Below are positions 30,025 through 39,766 of a stretch of DNA of 64,000 nucleotides, piece by piece. How positions within the stretch are numbered: position 1 is the first letter of the stretch; the number at the start of each line of letters is the position of its first letter. The stretch comes from an uncultured Sphingomonas sp. (GTDB taxonomy: Bacteria > Pseudomonadota > Alphaproteobacteria > Sphingomonadales > Sphingomonadaceae): the NCBI RefSeq assembly GCF_937859915.1, contig NZ_CALMAW010000122.1, positions 18,967 through 82,966 of the forward strand. The letters run 5' to 3'. Below the pieces are notes generated by a model. That model did not search any database. It was not told the origin of the DNA and saw only the letters and a program-made list of their open reading frames with translations. The translations under genes and the position numbers were made by a program.

Positions 30025-30944
30025 GCCCACGCCTCCCGCGCCAGTCCGCCGACCGCCAATGTTGCCGCCAGCCCCATGGCCAGCCCGATCCGGCCACCCG
30101 GCCCCGCGACGATCCACACCCCAATGAGCCCGAGCGCGAGCAACGCCGCACGCCCCGCCCAGCCACGCGCGCCATCGCTGCGGCTCAGTCCGATCAGCAG
30201 GATCGGCGCGATCAGCCCGAATACTAGCGCGAGGCCCGGCAGCAGCGCGGCTGGCAACGTCCGACGATCGACATACCAGCCGACATGCGCGGGCAGATTG
30301 CCGAACCAGACGATGACGAAGTCGATGTAGAGAAAATAGCTCAGCCCGAGCGCGCAGGCGACAAGCAGATAAGCGAGATCGCGACGCTGCGACACCGTTC
30401 CCAGGCCTGCCGCGCAGGCCAGAGCGGCCGACCCACCGATCTGCATCACCGCGAGCACCATCGGCGCCACGGACTCGGGCTGCGCGGGTGCGACGCCGAG
30501 CAGCCAATCATAGGCCATCACGGACACGATGAGCCCGTGCAGCAAGAGCAGCGGCCCCGCCTGCGTCAGCGTGCCCCGCCTCAGCGCACGGCCGATCCAC
30601 GACCAGACCAATAAGGCCAGCGCCGATCGGACGGCGAAGGCTATAGGCGATAGCCACAGCTGGAGGTGGCCCTCGGGATGGTGGAACAGCGCCTGTCCGA
30701 TCACCACCGGAACCGCGAGCAGCCCTAGCCAGGGCATCGCCGGCAGCATTGGCACCAGCGCGGCATCCCAATCGGCGCCGACGACGCGCGCGATCAGCAG
30801 CAAGGCCACCGCGCCGATCGGCGGGGCGCTCAGCAGGAGGAAGGCCGCCCGCCAGCCATCGGCCGCAGCGCGCGGATCGGCGATCGCGAGCAGGGCGACC
30901 GCCGCCGCGCCCAACAGCGCGCGAAGCAGCGACGCCACCCTCAC
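30021..30944 (-). CDS. actF: Alternative complex III membrane subunit ActF-like
   Basis: Polytopic protein in the actF position; GQALFHHPEGHLQLWLSPIAFAVRSALALLVWSWIGRALRR...LSYFLYIDFVIVWFGNLPAHVGWY. Confidence 0.82.
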   Translation of the reverse strand: MRVASLLRALLGAAAVALLAIADPRAAADGWRAAFLLLSAPPIGAVALLLIARVVGADWDAALVPMLPAMPWLGLLAVPVVIGQALFHHPEGHLQLWLSPIAFAVRSALALLVWSWIGRALRRGTLTQAGPLLLLHGLIVSVMAYDWLLGVAPAQPESVAPMVLAVMQIGGSAALACAAGLGTVSQRRDLAYLLVACALGLSYFLYIDFVIVWFGNLPAHVGWYVDRRTLPAALLPGLALVFGLIAPILLIGLSRSDGARGWAGRAALLALGLIGVWIVAGPGGRIGLAMGLAATLAVGGLAREAWA

Positions 30945-31417
30945 TTGCCCTGCCCCGGCTGGAGCGTCTTGAGCGCCTCGACATAGGCGGCGATCGCCCA
31001 GCGGTCGTCGGGCTCGATGCGATCGGCGAACGGGTACATCGCGCCATAGCCGCGCGTGATCGCGTCGGCGGTGCGGCGCGGATTGTCTTGGTTTCCGAAC
31101 GCCGGCGGCCGCGGAAAACCGCGCTGGACGACGCGGCCGAGGCCGTTGCCCGTCTCGGCGTGACAGGGCGTGCAGAAGATCCGATACCGATCCTCGCCCC
31201 GCGCTAGCAGCGCGGGCGTGACGTGCGGCGGCGTCGTCGCGGCGGCATCCCGCGCGGGCTGATCCTGCGCGACCGTCCCGGCAGGCGCGTCGTCGCTCGC
31301 CGCCGGCCCATCCTGCCACAAGGTCGCGCCGCCCTGCGCGTCGTGGCGCGCCTGCTTGGTCATCGACAGGTCGCAGCCGGCGAGCAGCAGCGGCATGGCG
31401 AGCAGCGCGGCCTTCAT
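30941..31417 (-). CDS. actE: Alternative complex III monoheme cytochrome c lipoprotein ActE
   Basis: Lipobox LLLAGC; heme motif CTPCH; GYGAMYPFADRIEPDDRWAIAAYV. Confidence 0.88.
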   Translation of the reverse strand: MKAALLAMPLLLAGCDLSMTKQARHDAQGGATLWQDGPAASDDAPAGTVAQDQPARDAAATTPPHVTPALLARGEDRYRIFCTPCHAETGNGLGRVVQRGFPRPPAFGNQDNPRRTADAITRGYGAMYPFADRIEPDDRWAIAAYVEALKTLQPGQGK

Positions 31418-31929
31418 CGCGTCACCATCCGACTGTGCACCGCGCCGGCTTCCGTCAGCATCCGGATGATGTCGGGCGCATCGTCCTCGTCGCAGGCGAG
31501 CGCAAGGACGAATCGGTCGGACGAGGCGCGCGCCACCTCGTCGAGATCGAAGGCGCCGTCGTGCAACCGCGTCAGCCTCGCCCGCACGACGAAGGCGAGC
31601 ATGCCCGCGATCCCCGCCGCGAGCGCGCCGAATTCGATCGGCGCGATCAGGAACACCGGCCAGGAGTGCAGCGGCCGCGCGCCGCTGTCGAACGGGTAGG
31701 CCTGCGTCGCGGTCCACCAGATGAACGCGTAGAAGCCGGCCGCCGAGAGCAGCCCCGCGGCGATCGCGATCCAGGCGATCGGATAGGCTTCCACCTCGCC
31801 GATCTCGCCCAGTTCGATCGGCATCGGCGACCACAGCCCGACGATCCGCCGCCCGTCGTCCCGCGCCTGCGCGACCGCCTCGCGAAACGGCGCCTCATGC
31901 GCGAAGCTGGCGAGCGCGAGCGCGGTCAT
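31414..31929 (-). CDS. actD: Alternative complex III subunit ActD (DUF3341)
   Basis: GLWSPMPIELGEIGEVEAYPIAWIAIAAGLLSAAGFYAFIWWTATQAYPFDSGARPLHSWPVFLIAPIEFGALAAG. Confidence 0.9.
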   Translation of the reverse strand: MTALALASFAHEAPFREAVAQARDDGRRIVGLWSPMPIELGEIGEVEAYPIAWIAIAAGLLSAAGFYAFIWWTATQAYPFDSGARPLHSWPVFLIAPIEFGALAAGIAGMLAFVVRARLTRLHDGAFDLDEVARASSDRFVLALACDEDDAPDIIRMLTEAGAVHSRMVTR

Positions 31930-33266
31930 CGCGCGCTCTCCGCCAGTTCGCGGATCTCGTACATCGGCACCAGCGGGATGACGCGCGCGAGCAGCAGGAA
32001 CAGCAGCACGAACAGCCCGCCGGTGCCGAACAGGATCAGCCCGTCGACGATCGTCGGCACGTACAGCGTCCACATCGTCGGCTCGTAGCCGATCGACAGC
32101 GTGTTGCAGAGGATCAGGATGCGCTCGAAATACATGCCGACCAGCACGCCCAGCGACACGATCACCAGCACCGGCGTCGAGCGCCTGAGCGCGGGCGACC
32201 AGAACAGCTGCGGCAGCAGGCAATTGCCGAGGATCATGCCGTAGGTCATGCCCGAATAGGGGCCGGTGAAGCTGAAGCGGAGGAAGCGCAGGTCGGCCGC
32301 CTCGCCCGTCCACAGCGACGACATCCACTCGCTGCCGTAGGAGAGCAGCATGATCGATCCGGCAGCGAGCAGCATCTTGGCCATTGCGTCGAGATGATTG
32401 GGGCGGATCACGCCCTCCAGCCGCAGCGTCGCGCGGATCACCAGTGCGAGCAGCACGACCATCGCGAAACCCGAAAAATAGGCGCCGACGACGAAATAGG
32501 GCGGGAAGATGCTCTCGGTCCAGCCCGGCATCAGCGAGGCGGCAAAATCCAGCCCGACGATCGAATGGACCGAGCAGACTAGTGGCGTCGCGATCACCGC
32601 CATCGTCCGCTGCAGGCGCTGGTGTGCGCGCCACTGGCCGGGCGTCCCCTGCCAGCCCAGCGCGGCGACGCCCCAGATGCGACGCCAGCCCCTGTCGCCG
32701 GGCCGATCGCGCAAGGTCGCCAGGTCGGGGATCAGCCCGAGATAGAAGAAGATCAGCGAGAACAGCAGATAGGAGAGGATCGCCCAGAAATCCCAGACCA
32801 GCGCCGAGCGCCACTGCGGCCACACACCCATCGTGCTGGGATAGGGTCCCAGCCAATAGGCGTACATCGGGCGGCCGAGATGCAGGATCGGGAACAGCCC
32901 GGCGATCGACACCGCGAGGATCGTCATCGCCTCGGCGAAGCGGTTGATCGCATTGCGCCATGTTTGCCGCGTCAGCAGCAGCAGCGCCGAGATCAACGTG
33001 CCGGCGTTGCCGATGCCGATCCACCAGACATAGTTGGCGATCGGGAAGCCCCAGACGACCGCCGAATTATTGCCCCACATGCCGGGGCCGTAGGCAAGCG
33101 AGACACCTACCGCGATCGCGCCGAGCCCGGTGACGCCGAGCGAGACCAGCACCGCGATCCACCAGCGCTTGCCGGCGCGCCGGTCGGTGAGCGGCGCGCA
33201 GACGGCATCGGTGATCGCCTGCATGTCCAGCATCGACGGCAACAGCCAGCGGGCGGCGTCGGTCAT
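31926..33266 (-). CDS. actC: Alternative complex III membrane subunit ActC (NrfD/PsrC-like)
   Basis: WGFPIANYVWWIGIGNAGTLISALLLLTRQTWRNAINRFAEAMTILAVSIAGLFPILHLGRPMYAYWLGPYPSTMGVWPQWRSALVWDFWAI. Confidence 0.95.
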   Translation of the reverse strand: MTDAARWLLPSMLDMQAITDAVCAPLTDRRAGKRWWIAVLVSLGVTGLGAIAVGVSLAYGPGMWGNNSAVVWGFPIANYVWWIGIGNAGTLISALLLLTRQTWRNAINRFAEAMTILAVSIAGLFPILHLGRPMYAYWLGPYPSTMGVWPQWRSALVWDFWAILSYLLFSLIFFYLGLIPDLATLRDRPGDRGWRRIWGVAALGWQGTPGQWRAHQRLQRTMAVIATPLVCSVHSIVGLDFAASLMPGWTESIFPPYFVVGAYFSGFAMVVLLALVIRATLRLEGVIRPNHLDAMAKMLLAAGSIMLLSYGSEWMSSLWTGEAADLRFLRFSFTGPYSGMTYGMILGNCLLPQLFWSPALRRSTPVLVIVSLGVLVGMYFERILILCNTLSIGYEPTMWTLYVPTIVDGLILFGTGGLFVLLFLLLARVIPLVPMYEIRELAESAR

Positions 33267-33284
33267 CGCGCGACCCCCTTGCTT

Positions 33285-33378
33285 GTTCCCCGGCGCAGGC
33301 CGGGGCCCAGGCCCATTCTATTGTCGGGCGGCGCAGATTCGAAAGTGCGGGCCTGGGCCCCGGCCTTCGCCGGGGAAC
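33285..33378. repeat. Near-perfect 30-bp inverted repeat between actC and actB
   Basis: gttccccggcgcaggccggggcccaggccc (33285-33314) vs gggcctgggccccggccttcgccggggaac (33349-33378): 29/30 complementary, 34-nt spacer. Confidence 0.85.
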
Positions 33379-33393
33379 GGTGAGTGACAGGCG

Positions 33394-36186
33394 TCACGCC
33401 TCGCCCCCAGGACCGGGGCCATAATTGACGACCTTCGCCAGATAGGTCGTGCGCGGCCGCGTGCCGAGCTCCTCGAGCAGCGCATAGTGGCGGGGATCCT
33501 GGCGCAGCCTGGCGACATCCGACGCCGGATCGCCGATATCCCCGAATGCGATCGCCTGTGTCGGGCACGCCGCCTGGCAGGCGGTGACCACCCGACCGAT
33601 CGGCGTGCCGGAGGCGTCCGCCTCGTGGACCACCGTCTCGATCCGCTGCACGCAATAGGTGCATTTCTCCATCACCCCGCGCGACCGCACGGTGACATCG
33701 GGGTTGCGCTGCGCGGTCGCCGGCGCGGGATCGAGCTCGCCCCACAGCTCGGCGCCGGCATAGTCGAGGAAGTTGAACCGCCGCACCTTATACGGGCAGT
33801 TCGCCTGGCACGTCCGCGTGCCGACGCAGCGGTTGTAGACCTGGTTGTTGAGCCCCTGCGCATCGTGCACCGAGGCCTCGACCGGGCAGACCGGTTCGCA
33901 CGGTGCTGTTTCGCACTGCATGCACGGCACCGGCTGGAAACCGCCGCCCTTGTCGTGCTGATAGCGGTCGACGCGCAGCCAGTGCATGTCGCGGCCGCGG
34001 TCGATCTGGTCGGGTCCGATCGCCGGCACATTGTTCTCGGCCTGGCAGGCAACGACACAGGCGTTGCAGCCGATGCACACCGAGGCGTCGATCACCATTC
34101 CCCATTGCGGCGCGGCCGGCGGCCGCGGCGGCCCGGCGCCGAGCAGCGAGGGGTGCGGCGCGGGCTTGTCCGTCGATTGGCCAGGGCGGACGACGGGATA
34201 GAGTTTCTTGATCTCGCCATCGAGTTCGAAGTCGCGCTGGTTCCGCGGGACATAGGCTCGGCGGCTGGTGGCGGTGAGCGTCAGCGGCGCACTCGTCCAG
34301 CCACCGCGCGGGCCGCGCAGGCGAAAGCCGTCCGCACCCGGCCCGAGCGTCCCGCGCCCGACTGCGATCGGACCGCCCGCGCGGCGGCCATGGCCGAGCG
34401 GCAGCGTCGCGACGCCGTCCGCCTGTCCCGGCACGATCGTGACCGCGACCTCGACGCCGCCCAGCGACACAAGGTCCGCCTCCGCGAGCGTGAACCGCGC
34501 GGCGTCGTTGGCGGACAGCCGCAGCGGCGCACCCCACATCTGGCGCGTCACCGGATCCGGACATTCCTGCGCCCAGGCATTGGTCGCGCCGCGCCCGTCC
34601 CATAGCGTCGGCGATGGTGGCAGCGTGACGATCATCGCGACGGGCGTGCGGCCCGGCGCGGGACGCAGGAGCTTGGGCGCGTCCGGCGTCTCGGCCTTTG
34701 TCGCCGTATCCGCGATGACGCCCGCGACCAGCGTGTCGCGCCACCAGCGATCCGGATCGCCGCCAGCCTGCGCACGCCACTGCTGCTGCACGCGCGCATG
34801 CTCGTCGATGCGCGGACCGCCCGCGTCGACCAGATCGAGCGCCGCCAGCGCCGAGCGCGCCCCGAACAGCGGCTTGATCATCGGCTGGACGAGGCTGGCG
34901 CTGCCGTCGGGCCCGCGCAGGTCGCCCCAGCCTTCGAGACCATGCGCGAGCGGCGCGCGCCAGGTCGTCGCCATCGCGGTCTCGTCGGGGAAGGCGGCGA
35001 ACGACACGCTCAGCGGCACGCGCCGGAGTGCGTCGGCGAAACCGAAGGACGGCGGCGCGTGGAGCACCGGGTTGGCGTCGAGCATGATCAGCGACGTCAC
35101 CCGCCCCGCCGCCATGTCGCGGGTGAGATCGGCGAGGCTTTCATGGTGGCTCGACGGATCGGGATCGACCGGCGCGATCCAGTCGACGGGGGCGGCAAGC
35201 GCATGGTTGATCCACGCCGCCAGCGAATGCGCCTCGACCGACTGGCCGCGCCCGATCATGACGAGGGCGCGGCCCTGCGCGGCTTTGAGATCGGCAATCA
35301 GCCCGACGACGAATTGATGGGCCTCGGACGGCAATGCGGGCACAGCGCCGCCCGCCCCAAATGCAGCGGCGACCGTCAGCAGCACGTTGGGGATCAACGC
35401 CGGGTGCAAGGCCGTGCGCCGATCGGCACAGATGCCGGATTGGGTCAGCGATGGCTCAACGGCATAGGTGCGCAGCGGCTTGCCCGCCGCGCGCCGGCGA
35501 TCCGCCCAGCCGCGCGCGAACGCGATCTGGTCCGGCCCCGGCCCGAGCGGATCGGCATCGAGCAGCACCAGCACGTCGGTTTCGGCGAGTCGAGGCCGCA
35601 TCGTCAACTGCCGGCCAAAAGCCAGCTGCGCGCCACCGCGCTCGGCATCGTCGTCGATCACTTCGGCACGGACATGGCGCAGCCCCGGCAGCCGCGTCTT
35701 CGCCTCCGCAATGCGCGCGAGCAGGGTCGGCGAGGTCAGCCGCCCGGTGAGCAGCACCGCACCCGCGCCCGCCGACCCCGCCAGCCGTGCGATCAGCGTG
35801 CGCTCGAGCATCGGCCAGCCCGAAATGCCCTCGGGGTCCGCCGGCGCGCGCAGCCGCTGCGGGTCGTAGAGATCGAGGATCGCGGTCTCGACGAACAGGT
35901 CGGTCGCGCCCAGGCTGGCGGGATGGTTGGCCGAGCCCTCGAGCTTGATCGGCCGCCCGTCGACGACCAGCGCGGTCGCGCCGCGACCATAGCCGGCGAG
36001 CGCCAGCGTCGTTGCATAGCGGCGCGTGCGCCCGGCGCGGTCGCCCGCCTCGTCGCGCACCGCGGGGATGATCGGCTGGTCGGGCTTGGAGCAGCCGGCA
36101 AGGCTTGCCGCCGCCCCCGCCGCGATCAGCCGCAGCACCTCGCGCCGGTGCGGATCGAAGCCGGTCATCGATGGCATGTCGAACAA
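33394..36186 (-). CDS. actB: Alternative complex III Fe-S subunit ActB (molybdopterin-oxidoreductase-like + ferredoxin domain)
   Basis: REVLRLIAAGAAASLAGC leader; CIGCNACVVACQAENNVP, CMQCETAPCEPVCP, CVGTRTCQANCPYKVRRFNF, CTYCVQRI...CQAACPTQAI. Confidence 0.93.
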   Translation of the reverse strand: MFDMPSMTGFDPHRREVLRLIAAGAAASLAGCSKPDQPIIPAVRDEAGDRAGRTRRYATTLALAGYGRGATALVVDGRPIKLEGSANHPASLGATDLFVETAILDLYDPQRLRAPADPEGISGWPMLERTLIARLAGSAGAGAVLLTGRLTSPTLLARIAEAKTRLPGLRHVRAEVIDDDAERGGAQLAFGRQLTMRPRLAETDVLVLLDADPLGPGPDQIAFARGWADRRRAAGKPLRTYAVEPSLTQSGICADRRTALHPALIPNVLLTVAAAFGAGGAVPALPSEAHQFVVGLIADLKAAQGRALVMIGRGQSVEAHSLAAWINHALAAPVDWIAPVDPDPSSHHESLADLTRDMAAGRVTSLIMLDANPVLHAPPSFGFADALRRVPLSVSFAAFPDETAMATTWRAPLAHGLEGWGDLRGPDGSASLVQPMIKPLFGARSALAALDLVDAGGPRIDEHARVQQQWRAQAGGDPDRWWRDTLVAGVIADTATKAETPDAPKLLRPAPGRTPVAMIVTLPPSPTLWDGRGATNAWAQECPDPVTRQMWGAPLRLSANDAARFTLAEADLVSLGGVEVAVTIVPGQADGVATLPLGHGRRAGGPIAVGRGTLGPGADGFRLRGPRGGWTSAPLTLTATSRRAYVPRNQRDFELDGEIKKLYPVVRPGQSTDKPAPHPSLLGAGPPRPPAAPQWGMVIDASVCIGCNACVVACQAENNVPAIGPDQIDRGRDMHWLRVDRYQHDKGGGFQPVPCMQCETAPCEPVCPVEASVHDAQGLNNQVYNRCVGTRTCQANCPYKVRRFNFLDYAGAELWGELDPAPATAQRNPDVTVRSRGVMEKCTYCVQRIETVVHEADASGTPIGRVVTACQAACPTQAIAFGDIGDPASDVARLRQDPRHYALLEELGTRPRTTYLAKVVNYGPGPGGEA

Positions 36187-36827
36187 TCCGTCAGCCTGCG
36201 CGCGTGCTGCAGCCCGACGACATGCGCATGGATACGCCGCGCCTCGTCTTCGGGGATCGACTGCTCATAGGGTTTGGACAGCGTCACGCGATCGGCGGGC
36301 ACCAGCCGCTTCTCGGGATCGCGGTGGCAATCGAGGCACCATTGCATCGTCATCGGCGTCGCCTGACGGGTCAGCGGCATCTGCCGCATGTCGCCGTGGC
36401 AGGCGGCGCAGGGCACGCCGTTGCGGACATGGACATGGTGGTCGAAATAGACATAGCCGGGCACGCGGTTGACGCGCGACCAGCGCAGCGGCTGACCCGA
36501 CGCATAGCTTTGTCGCACGGGCGCGAGCATCTGCGCGTTGGTCCACATCTGCGAATGGCAGGTCATGCAGACCTGCGTGGTGGGCACGGTCGCCTTGGCG
36601 CCGGTCTCGACCCCGACATGACAAAAGCGGCAATCGATACCGAGCTCCCCGGCATGATGCTTGTGGCTGAACGGCACGGTCTGCTCGGCGAAGCGCCCCT
36701 GGCCGGTGACGTAGCCGGTGCGCTGCAATCCGATCATCAGCGCGACCAGACCCAGAGGCGCGAGCAGCAGCGCGAACAACGCGACGCGCAGCAGGCTGTT
36801 CGCTCCAGGACGAAAGAGCTGCGCCAA
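36165..36827 (-). CDS. actA: Alternative complex III pentaheme cytochrome c ActA
   Basis: Five CxxCH motifs: CRFCH, CMTCH, CAACH, CLDCH, CSTCH; N-terminal TM. Confidence 0.93.
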   Translation of the reverse strand: MAQLFRPGANSLLRVALFALLLAPLGLVALMIGLQRTGYVTGQGRFAEQTVPFSHKHHAGELGIDCRFCHVGVETGAKATVPTTQVCMTCHSQMWTNAQMLAPVRQSYASGQPLRWSRVNRVPGYVYFDHHVHVRNGVPCAACHGDMRQMPLTRQATPMTMQWCLDCHRDPEKRLVPADRVTLSKPYEQSIPEDEARRIHAHVVGLQHARRLTDCSTCHR

Positions 36828-37043
36828 GCCGTTGTCTATCCCCCTGCCCCGCCCCGATGCGGTGCCCGGTCAACGCGCATGCCGACAAACGTTTCCGCAC
36901 CCATTGCAAAGGATTGCCGTTGATTTGTCGGTCCTGTGGCGCGAAGGGCGGAGACGCCGAGCGTGCCGTCCGTATTTAGAGCCAGCCATCATCATGCCAC
37001 CGCTCACCCATCGCCCGTCCCCGTATCGGATCGACCGCTGACC

Positions 37044-38594
37044 ATGGACGTGCGGCGCCTGGTCGGTCTGGGCGGGATATTGGCGGCGGCGATCCTCGCG
37101 CAGCTCAACGACCAGGTGCTGACCAGCGCGCTGCCCGATGTCTCGGGCGGCTTCGGGCTCGGCCATGATCCGGCGAGCTGGTTGGGCACGGTCTATATCA
37201 ATGGCGAGGTGATCGGCATGATCGTCGCGCCCTCGCTCGGGCTCGGCTTCTCCTTCCGCCGCTTCGCGCTGTTCGCGGTCGCGTTGTCGACCCTGTCGAC
37301 GCTGGCGATGCCGCTCGCGCCCTCGATCGGCCCGCTGCTTGGCCTCCGCTTCCTGCAGGGGCTGGCGGCGGGCTTCACCATTCCCTTGCTGATGACCACC
37401 GCGCTGCGCGTGCTCGATCCGCCGATCCGGCTGTACGGCCTCGCCTGCTACGCGCTGACCGCGACCTTCACGCCCAATCTCGCGACCACGCTCGCGGCGC
37501 TGTGGACCGACGGCGTGCGCGACTATCGCTTCGTCTTCTTCGAGGCGCTGCCGCTCGGCGTGATCGCGGCGGTGCCGATCTGGTGGGGAATGCAACAGGA
37601 CCCGCCCAATTACGAGCGGCTCAGGAAATTCGACTGGCTGGGCGCGCTGCTTGTCGCGGTCGGCTTCGGCGCGCTGTCGATCGTGCTCGAACAGGGGGAC
37701 CGGCTCGACTGGTTCAACTCGCAGCTGATCGCGACGCTCACCTTGGTCGCGGTGGTCGCCATCCCCTGGTTCCTGATCCACGAGACCTACGCAAAAGTGC
37801 CGCTGATCCGGCTCGATCTCTTCAAGCGCCGCAATTTCGCCTATGCCTCGATCACGCTGATCCTGTTCCTGATCATCGCGCTGTCGGCCTCGGCGGTGCC
37901 GATCGCCTATCTGACCCAGGTGCAGGGCTATCGGCCGCTGCAGGCGCATGTCGTGACGCTCGAGATCGCCGCGTCGCAGCTCGTGCTGCTGCCCGCGACC
38001 GCGCTGCTGCTCGACGTCGAGTGGGTCGATTCGCGCTGGGTGAGCGCGGTCGGCTTCGCGTGCATCCTCGTCTCGTGCATCGGCAAGGCGTTCCTCACCC
38101 CCGACTGGCAGACCGACCAGTTCCTGGTGTGGCAGGCGCTCGACGCGATCGGCTTCCCGCTCGTCGCGATGCCGCTGCTGATGATGGCGACCAATGTGCT
38201 GGCGCCCGAGGAGGGGCCGTTCGCCTCCGCGATGATCAATGCGCCGCGCGCGGTGGCCGAGGCGATCGGCGTCGGGGTGCTCGCGCTGATCGATCGCTGG
38301 CGCGGCGCGCTGCACCGGACGCGGATCCTCGAGACGCTGGGCGCGGACCGGTTGAACGTCGTGCAGGCCGCGCCGATCCCTGGTGCCTCGCTGCCTGCGC
38401 TGACGCCGGCTGGCAGGCCGAGCGCGCCAGGGGCGCTCGAGGCGCTCAACCGCGGGGTCGAGGCGGCGGTGACGACGTTGACGACGATCGACACCTATCT
38501 GATCCTGGCCGCGGTCGTCGTATTCATGATGATCGTGCTGGCGGTGCTGCCCGAGCGCACCTATCCGCCGCGTATCGCACTCGCCGGACATTGA
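37044..38594 (+). CDS. DHA2-family MFS transporter (EmrB-like)
   Basis: Multiple TM helices; QLNDQVLTSALPDVSGGFGLGHDPASWLGTVYINGEVIGMIVAPSLG; followed by HlyD-type adaptor. Confidence 0.88.
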   Translation: MDVRRLVGLGGILAAAILAQLNDQVLTSALPDVSGGFGLGHDPASWLGTVYINGEVIGMIVAPSLGLGFSFRRFALFAVALSTLSTLAMPLAPSIGPLLGLRFLQGLAAGFTIPLLMTTALRVLDPPIRLYGLACYALTATFTPNLATTLAALWTDGVRDYRFVFFEALPLGVIAAVPIWWGMQQDPPNYERLRKFDWLGALLVAVGFGALSIVLEQGDRLDWFNSQLIATLTLVAVVAIPWFLIHETYAKVPLIRLDLFKRRNFAYASITLILFLIIALSASAVPIAYLTQVQGYRPLQAHVVTLEIAASQLVLLPATALLLDVEWVDSRWVSAVGFACILVSCIGKAFLTPDWQTDQFLVWQALDAIGFPLVAMPLLMMATNVLAPEEGPFASAMINAPRAVAEAIGVGVLALIDRWRGALHRTRILETLGADRLNVVQAAPIPGASLPALTPAGRPSAPGALEALNRGVEAAVTTLTTIDTYLILAAVVVFMMIVLAVLPERTYPPRIALAGH

Positions 38595-38602
38595 GGGGGC
38601 AT

Positions 38603-39766
38603 ATGGCCGACGACGACACCGACAAACCCGACGACGAGAAGCAGAAGCAGCAGGAGGAGCACGACAAGCGCGAGCAGGAGAAGCAGGCGCGGTCGGCGCG
38701 CTGGCCGTGGGTCCTCGCCGGCGTCGTGGTGCTGGTCTTCGTGATCGTCGTACTGCTGATCATCTTCCTGCCGCGCGCCAAGGTGAAGACCGACGACGCC
38801 TATGTCACCGCGCATTATGCGATGGTGGCGCCGCGTGTCTCGGGTCAGGTCTCCGGCATCCATGTCGACGACAATCAGAACGTCCGCCGCGGGCAATTGC
38901 TCGTCACGATCGACGACCGCGACTATCGCGCCTCGCTCGACCAGGCCGAGGCGGCGCTGGCGGCCGACCATGCGCAGGTCGATCAGGCGAGCGCGCAGGT
39001 GTCGCGCCAACCCTCGATCATCCGCCAGTCGCAGGCGCAGGTCGATGCCGCGCGCGCCAAGCTCGGCCTGTCGAACGCGGATCAGCGGCGCTATGCCAAC
39101 CTCGCCGCGACCGGCGCGGGCACCGTCCAGCAGCACCAGCAGGCCGACGCCACCCAGGCGCAGGACCGCGCCTCGCTCGAATCGGCCGAGGCCGATCTCG
39201 ACGCGGCGCGCCACCAGCTCGATGCGCTGAAAGCCAACCGCACGACGGCGCTTGCCAAGGTCCAGGCGGACCAGGCGCAGATCGAGCAGGCCAGGCTCAA
39301 CCTGTCCTACACGCGCATCACGGCCCCGATCGACGGCGTCGTCGACCAGCGCAGCGTCCAGCTCGGCAATTTCGTCAGCCCGGGCGGCGCGCTGATGATC
39401 GTCGTGCCGCTGCACCAGGCCTATATCGAGGCCAATTACCGCGAGATCGCGCTGCGCCACATGCATCCAGGCCAGCATGTCCGCATCCATCTCGACGCCT
39501 ATGACGTCTGGCTCGACGGCTATGTCGAGAGCCTGCCCGCGGCCTCGGGCGGCGCGCTGTCGCCGATCCCGCCCAACAATGCGACGGGCAATTTCACCAA
39601 GATCGTCCAGCGCCTGCCGGTCAAGATCGTGCCCTATCCCAACCAGCCGCTCGCCCGGCTGCTCAGGATCGGCATGTCGGTGGAAACGATCGTCGACACG
39701 CATCTCGACGACGTCGCGGCGGCGCACCGGCGGGCGGCGCCCGGCCAAGTGGTGGCGCCGCAGTGA
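38603..39766 (+). CDS. HlyD/EmrA family membrane fusion protein
   Basis: KVKTDDAYVTAHYAMVAPRVSGQVSGIHVDDNQNVRRGQLLVTIDDRDY; DGVVDQRSVQLGNFVSPGGALMIVVP. Confidence 0.93.
   Translation: MADDDTDKPDDEKQKQQEEHDKREQEKQARSARWPWVLAGVVVLVFVIVVLLIIFLPRAKVKTDDAYVTAHYAMVAPRVSGQVSGIHVDDNQNVRRGQLLVTIDDRDYRASLDQAEAALAADHAQVDQASAQVSRQPSIIRQSQAQVDAARAKLGLSNADQRRYANLAATGAGTVQQHQQADATQAQDRASLESAEADLDAARHQLDALKANRTTALAKVQADQAQIEQARLNLSYTRITAPIDGVVDQRSVQLGNFVSPGGALMIVVPLHQAYIEANYREIALRHMHPGQHVRIHLDAYDVWLDGYVESLPAASGGALSPIPPNNATGNFTKIVQRLPVKIVPYPNQPLARLLRIGMSVETIVDTHLDDVAAAHRRAAPGQVVAPQ

Noticed and set aside
36870-38591. 573-aa minus-strand ORF
   Set aside because: Antisense to the MFS transporter; His/Arg/Gln-rich shadow translation
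37502-38602. N-terminal part of ORF 37502..39766
   Set aside because: Out-of-frame read-through of the MFS gene; the EmrA-like CDS starts at 38603
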